This document shows positions 62,229 to 64,000 of a DNA stretch of 64,000 bases, one piece after another (the first letter of the stretch is position 1; every line of letters begins with the position of its first letter). The stretch is from Allobosea sp. CRIB-10 (GTDB lineage Bacteria; Pseudomonadota; Alphaproteobacteria; Rhizobiales; Beijerinckiaceae): positions 62,001 through 126,000 of the forward strand of contig NZ_FOKP01000015.1 of NCBI RefSeq assembly GCF_900112185.1. The letters run 5' to 3'. Position numbers and translations under genes: made by a program. The notes beneath the pieces were generated by a model, which saw only the letters and a list, made by a program, of their open reading frames with translations, was not told where the DNA came from and searched no databases.

Positions 62229-64000
62229 ATGACGCTGCCGCAGATTCTGTCTTGTTCCCTGGTCGCCGCGATGATGGTGGCCTTCGTCTGGGGCAAGCTG
62301 CGCTATGATGTGGTCGCGCTTCTGGCCCTGCTGGCGGGTGTCGCGCTCGGCGTCGTGCCGGCCAAGGAGGCCTTCAAGGGCTTCTCCGACGATATTGTCA
62401 TCATCGTCGCCAGCGCCCTGATCGTCAGCGCCGCCGTGGCGCGCTCGGGGCTGGTCGAGACCGCGCTCGCCCGCATCTCCCCGCTATTGCGCTCGACGCA
62501 GGCGCAGGTCGCGGTCCTCGTCTTCGTCGTCGCCGCCATGTCGGCGATCATCAAGAACATCGGCGCGCTCGCGATGATGCTGCCGATCGCCTATCAGCTC
62601 GCCCGCAAGGACGGGAAATCGCCCTCGGTCTTTCTGATGCCGATGGCCTTCGCCTCGCTGCTGGGCGGTATCGTCACGCTTGTCGGCACCTCGCCCAACG
62701 TGATCGTCGCGCGCGTGCGCCAGGAGCTCGGCGGCGAGCCCTTCGCCATGTTCGATTTCACCCCGGTCGGCATCGGCATTGCGCTCGCCGGCTGCGCCTT
62801 CCTCAGCGTCGCCTACCGGCTGTTGCCGAAGGACCGCCAGGGCTCGCGCTCGCTCGATCAAGCCGTAGACATCAAGGACTACGTCACCGAGGCGCGCATC
62901 CCAGAGAAGGGGCCGCTCGCCGGCAAGACAGTCGCCGATCTCAGGAAGCCGGGCGATGGCGAGGTCGAGGTCGTCGCGATCTTGCGCGATGGCGAGCGCC
63001 GCCGGGCGCCGCTGCCCGATGCCAGCTTGCGCGCCGGCGATATCCTGCTGCTGCGCGGCGAGCCCAAGGCGTTGGAGCGCGTTGTCGCCGCGGGCGAACT
63101 CGAGCTCACCGGTCAGCATCGCTCGACGCAGAAGGAAGGCTCGCTCGATCCCGCGCGCACCGGCGAGGCGATCGTCACGCAGGGCTCGCTGCTTGAGGGA
63201 TTGAGCGCTGCCGAGATCGACCTGCATGCCCGCTTCCACATCAACCTGCTCGGCATCAGCCGCGCCGGCGAGCGCTTCACCGAACGCCTGCGCGACATTC
63301 GCCTGCGCGCCGGCGACGTCGTGCTGCTGCAGGGCGATGAGGACCTCTTGCCCGAGCGCCTGCGCGAGCTCGGCTTGCTGCCGCTGGCGGCGCGCAGCCT
63401 CGCTTTGGGCAGCACGCGTCGCCGCTTCGTCACCGGGACAATCGTCGCCGCGACGGTCATCGTCGTCGCGCTCGGGCTGCTGCCGGTGGCGATCGCCTTC
63501 TTCGCCGCTGCGGTGCTCCTGCTGGTGACGCGCGCCCTGACGCTGCGCGACGCCTATGACTCGGTCGAGGCGCCGATCCTGGTGATGCTGGCGGCGCTGA
63601 TCCCGGTCAGCGACAGCCTGCGCGTCACCGGCGCGACCGACGTCTTCGCAGGGTTGCTCGCTCAGGTCGGCGCCGGGCTGCCGGGCTGGGGGGCGGTGGG
63701 ATTGATGCTGGTCGCCGCCATGGCGGTGACGCCCTTCCTCAACAACGCCGCGACCGTGCTGGTGATGGCGCCGATCGGCGCCGGCTTCGCCAAGACGCTG
63801 GGCTACAATCCCGACGCCTTCCTGATGGCGGTGGCGATCGGCGCGGCCTGCGACTTCCTCACCCCGATCGGACACCAGTGCAACACGCTGGTGATGGGGC
63901 CGGGCGGTTATCGCTTCGGCGACTATGCGCGGCTCGGCGCGCCCTTGTCGCTTCTGGTCATCCTGCTCGCCGTGCCGCTGATCCTGTTCTTCTGGCCGCT
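62229..64000 (+). CDS. SLC13/DASS-like anion permease with two TrkA-C domains (cut by window edge)
   Basis: The frame from ATG 62229 runs 590 codons without a stop to the right edge, and the end (VPLILFFWPL) suggests it is almost complete. The first membrane half includes VVAAMSAIIKNIGALAMMLP and GGIVTLVGTSPNVIVARVRQ, with the SNT-like motif as TSPN. Two soluble RCK_C/TrkA-C domains lie at about residues 215-300 and 310-385 (SLRAGDILLLRGEPKALER, then RLRAGDVVLLQGDEDLLPER). The second half has VTPFLNNAATVLVMAPIGAG and DFLTPIGHQCNTLVMGPGGY. The likely role is sodium- or proton-coupled anion uptake. The substrate is not assignable. Confidence 0.85.
   Translation, partial: MTLPQILSCSLVAAMMVAFVWGKLRYDVVALLALLAGVALGVVPAKEAFKGFSDDIVIIVASALIVSAAVARSGLVETALARISPLLRSTQAQVAVLVFVVAAMSAIIKNIGALAMMLPIAYQLARKDGKSPSVFLMPMAFASLLGGIVTLVGTSPNVIVARVRQELGGEPFAMFDFTPVGIGIALAGCAFLSVAYRLLPKDRQGSRSLDQAVDIKDYVTEARIPEKGPLAGKTVADLRKPGDGEVEVVAILRDGERRRAPLPDASLRAGDILLLRGEPKALERVVAAGELELTGQHRSTQKEGSLDPARTGEAIVTQGSLLEGLSAAEIDLHARFHINLLGISRAGERFTERLRDIRLRAGDVVLLQGDEDLLPERLRELGLLPLAARSLALGSTRRRFVTGTIVAATVIVVALGLLPVAIAFFAAAVLLLVTRALTLRDAYDSVEAPILVMLAALIPVSDSLRVTGATDVFAGLLAQVGAGLPGWGAVGLMLVAAMAVTPFLNNAATVLVMAPIGAGFAKTLGYNPDAFLMAVAIGAACDFLTPIGHQCNTLVMGPGGYRFGDYARLGAPLSLLVILLAVPLILFFWP

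Overview
The window is GC-rich chromosomal DNA of an alphaproteobacterium, most likely a member of the Hyphomicrobiales close to Bosea. This is an inference from four things: the codon use, the gene families (a DXR-like DRL oxidoreductase, a fused QuiC-type enzyme, a chemoreceptor ending in EWEEF), the abundance of ABC and TTT solute importers, and the intergenic palindromes of a type common in that order. I see no rRNA, tRNA, CRISPR array, transposase, integrase or phage gene.

Layout. 1-11.6 kb is mixed housekeeping: a cut histidine phosphatase, a DRL-like oxidoreductase, a PQQ-type sugar dehydrogenase, a three-gene SemiSWEET/DUF486/methyltransferase operon, a lytic transglycosylase, leuB, an ABC exporter, an 8-cysteine exported peptide and a Tat-exported 5'-nucleotidase. 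11.7-21.7 kb is a catabolic and uptake block: a CoA-transferase, acyl-CoA dehydrogenase and MaoC-like hydratase operon lies divergent to a complete LIV-type ABC importer followed by an aldehyde dehydrogenase. 21.7-27.8 kb holds a methyltransferase, a divergent Lrp/MFS pair, a zinc alcohol dehydrogenase and a divergent LysR/metallo-hydrolase pair.

27.9-36.7 kb is the clearest functional unit. A LysR regulator is followed by a quinate/shikimate-type dehydrogenase, a LIV-type ABC importer and a 3-dehydroshikimate dehydratase fused to an HPPD-like domain. Together they can import shikimate or quinate and turn it toward protocatechuate. 36.8-42.2 kb carries a small membrane protein with an HlyD partner, then aspartate 4-decarboxylase beside the aspartate:alanine antiporter, a proton-motive decarboxylation cycle. 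42.4-48.6 kb is a GntR-controlled block: a PdxA-like dehydrogenase with altered substrate residues, a full tripartite tricarboxylate transporter and a DapA-family lyase or dehydratase lacking the usual tyrosine. The substrate is unknown.

48.6-64 kb holds a 44-codon small ORF, a frameshifted glyoxalase-like gene, an MFS transporter, acuI, LysR, a Sua5-type tsaC, a large acyl-CoA dehydrogenase, a methyltransferase, two SDRs, a chemoreceptor, corA and an SLC13 permease cut by the right edge.

The most unusual pattern is non-coding. Several families of roughly 90-170 bp palindromic elements, most foldable as three-armed cloverleaves, fill many intergenic gaps. One such element lies exactly between the solute-binding-protein gene and the first permease gene in all three importer operons, although the elements belong to two different families.
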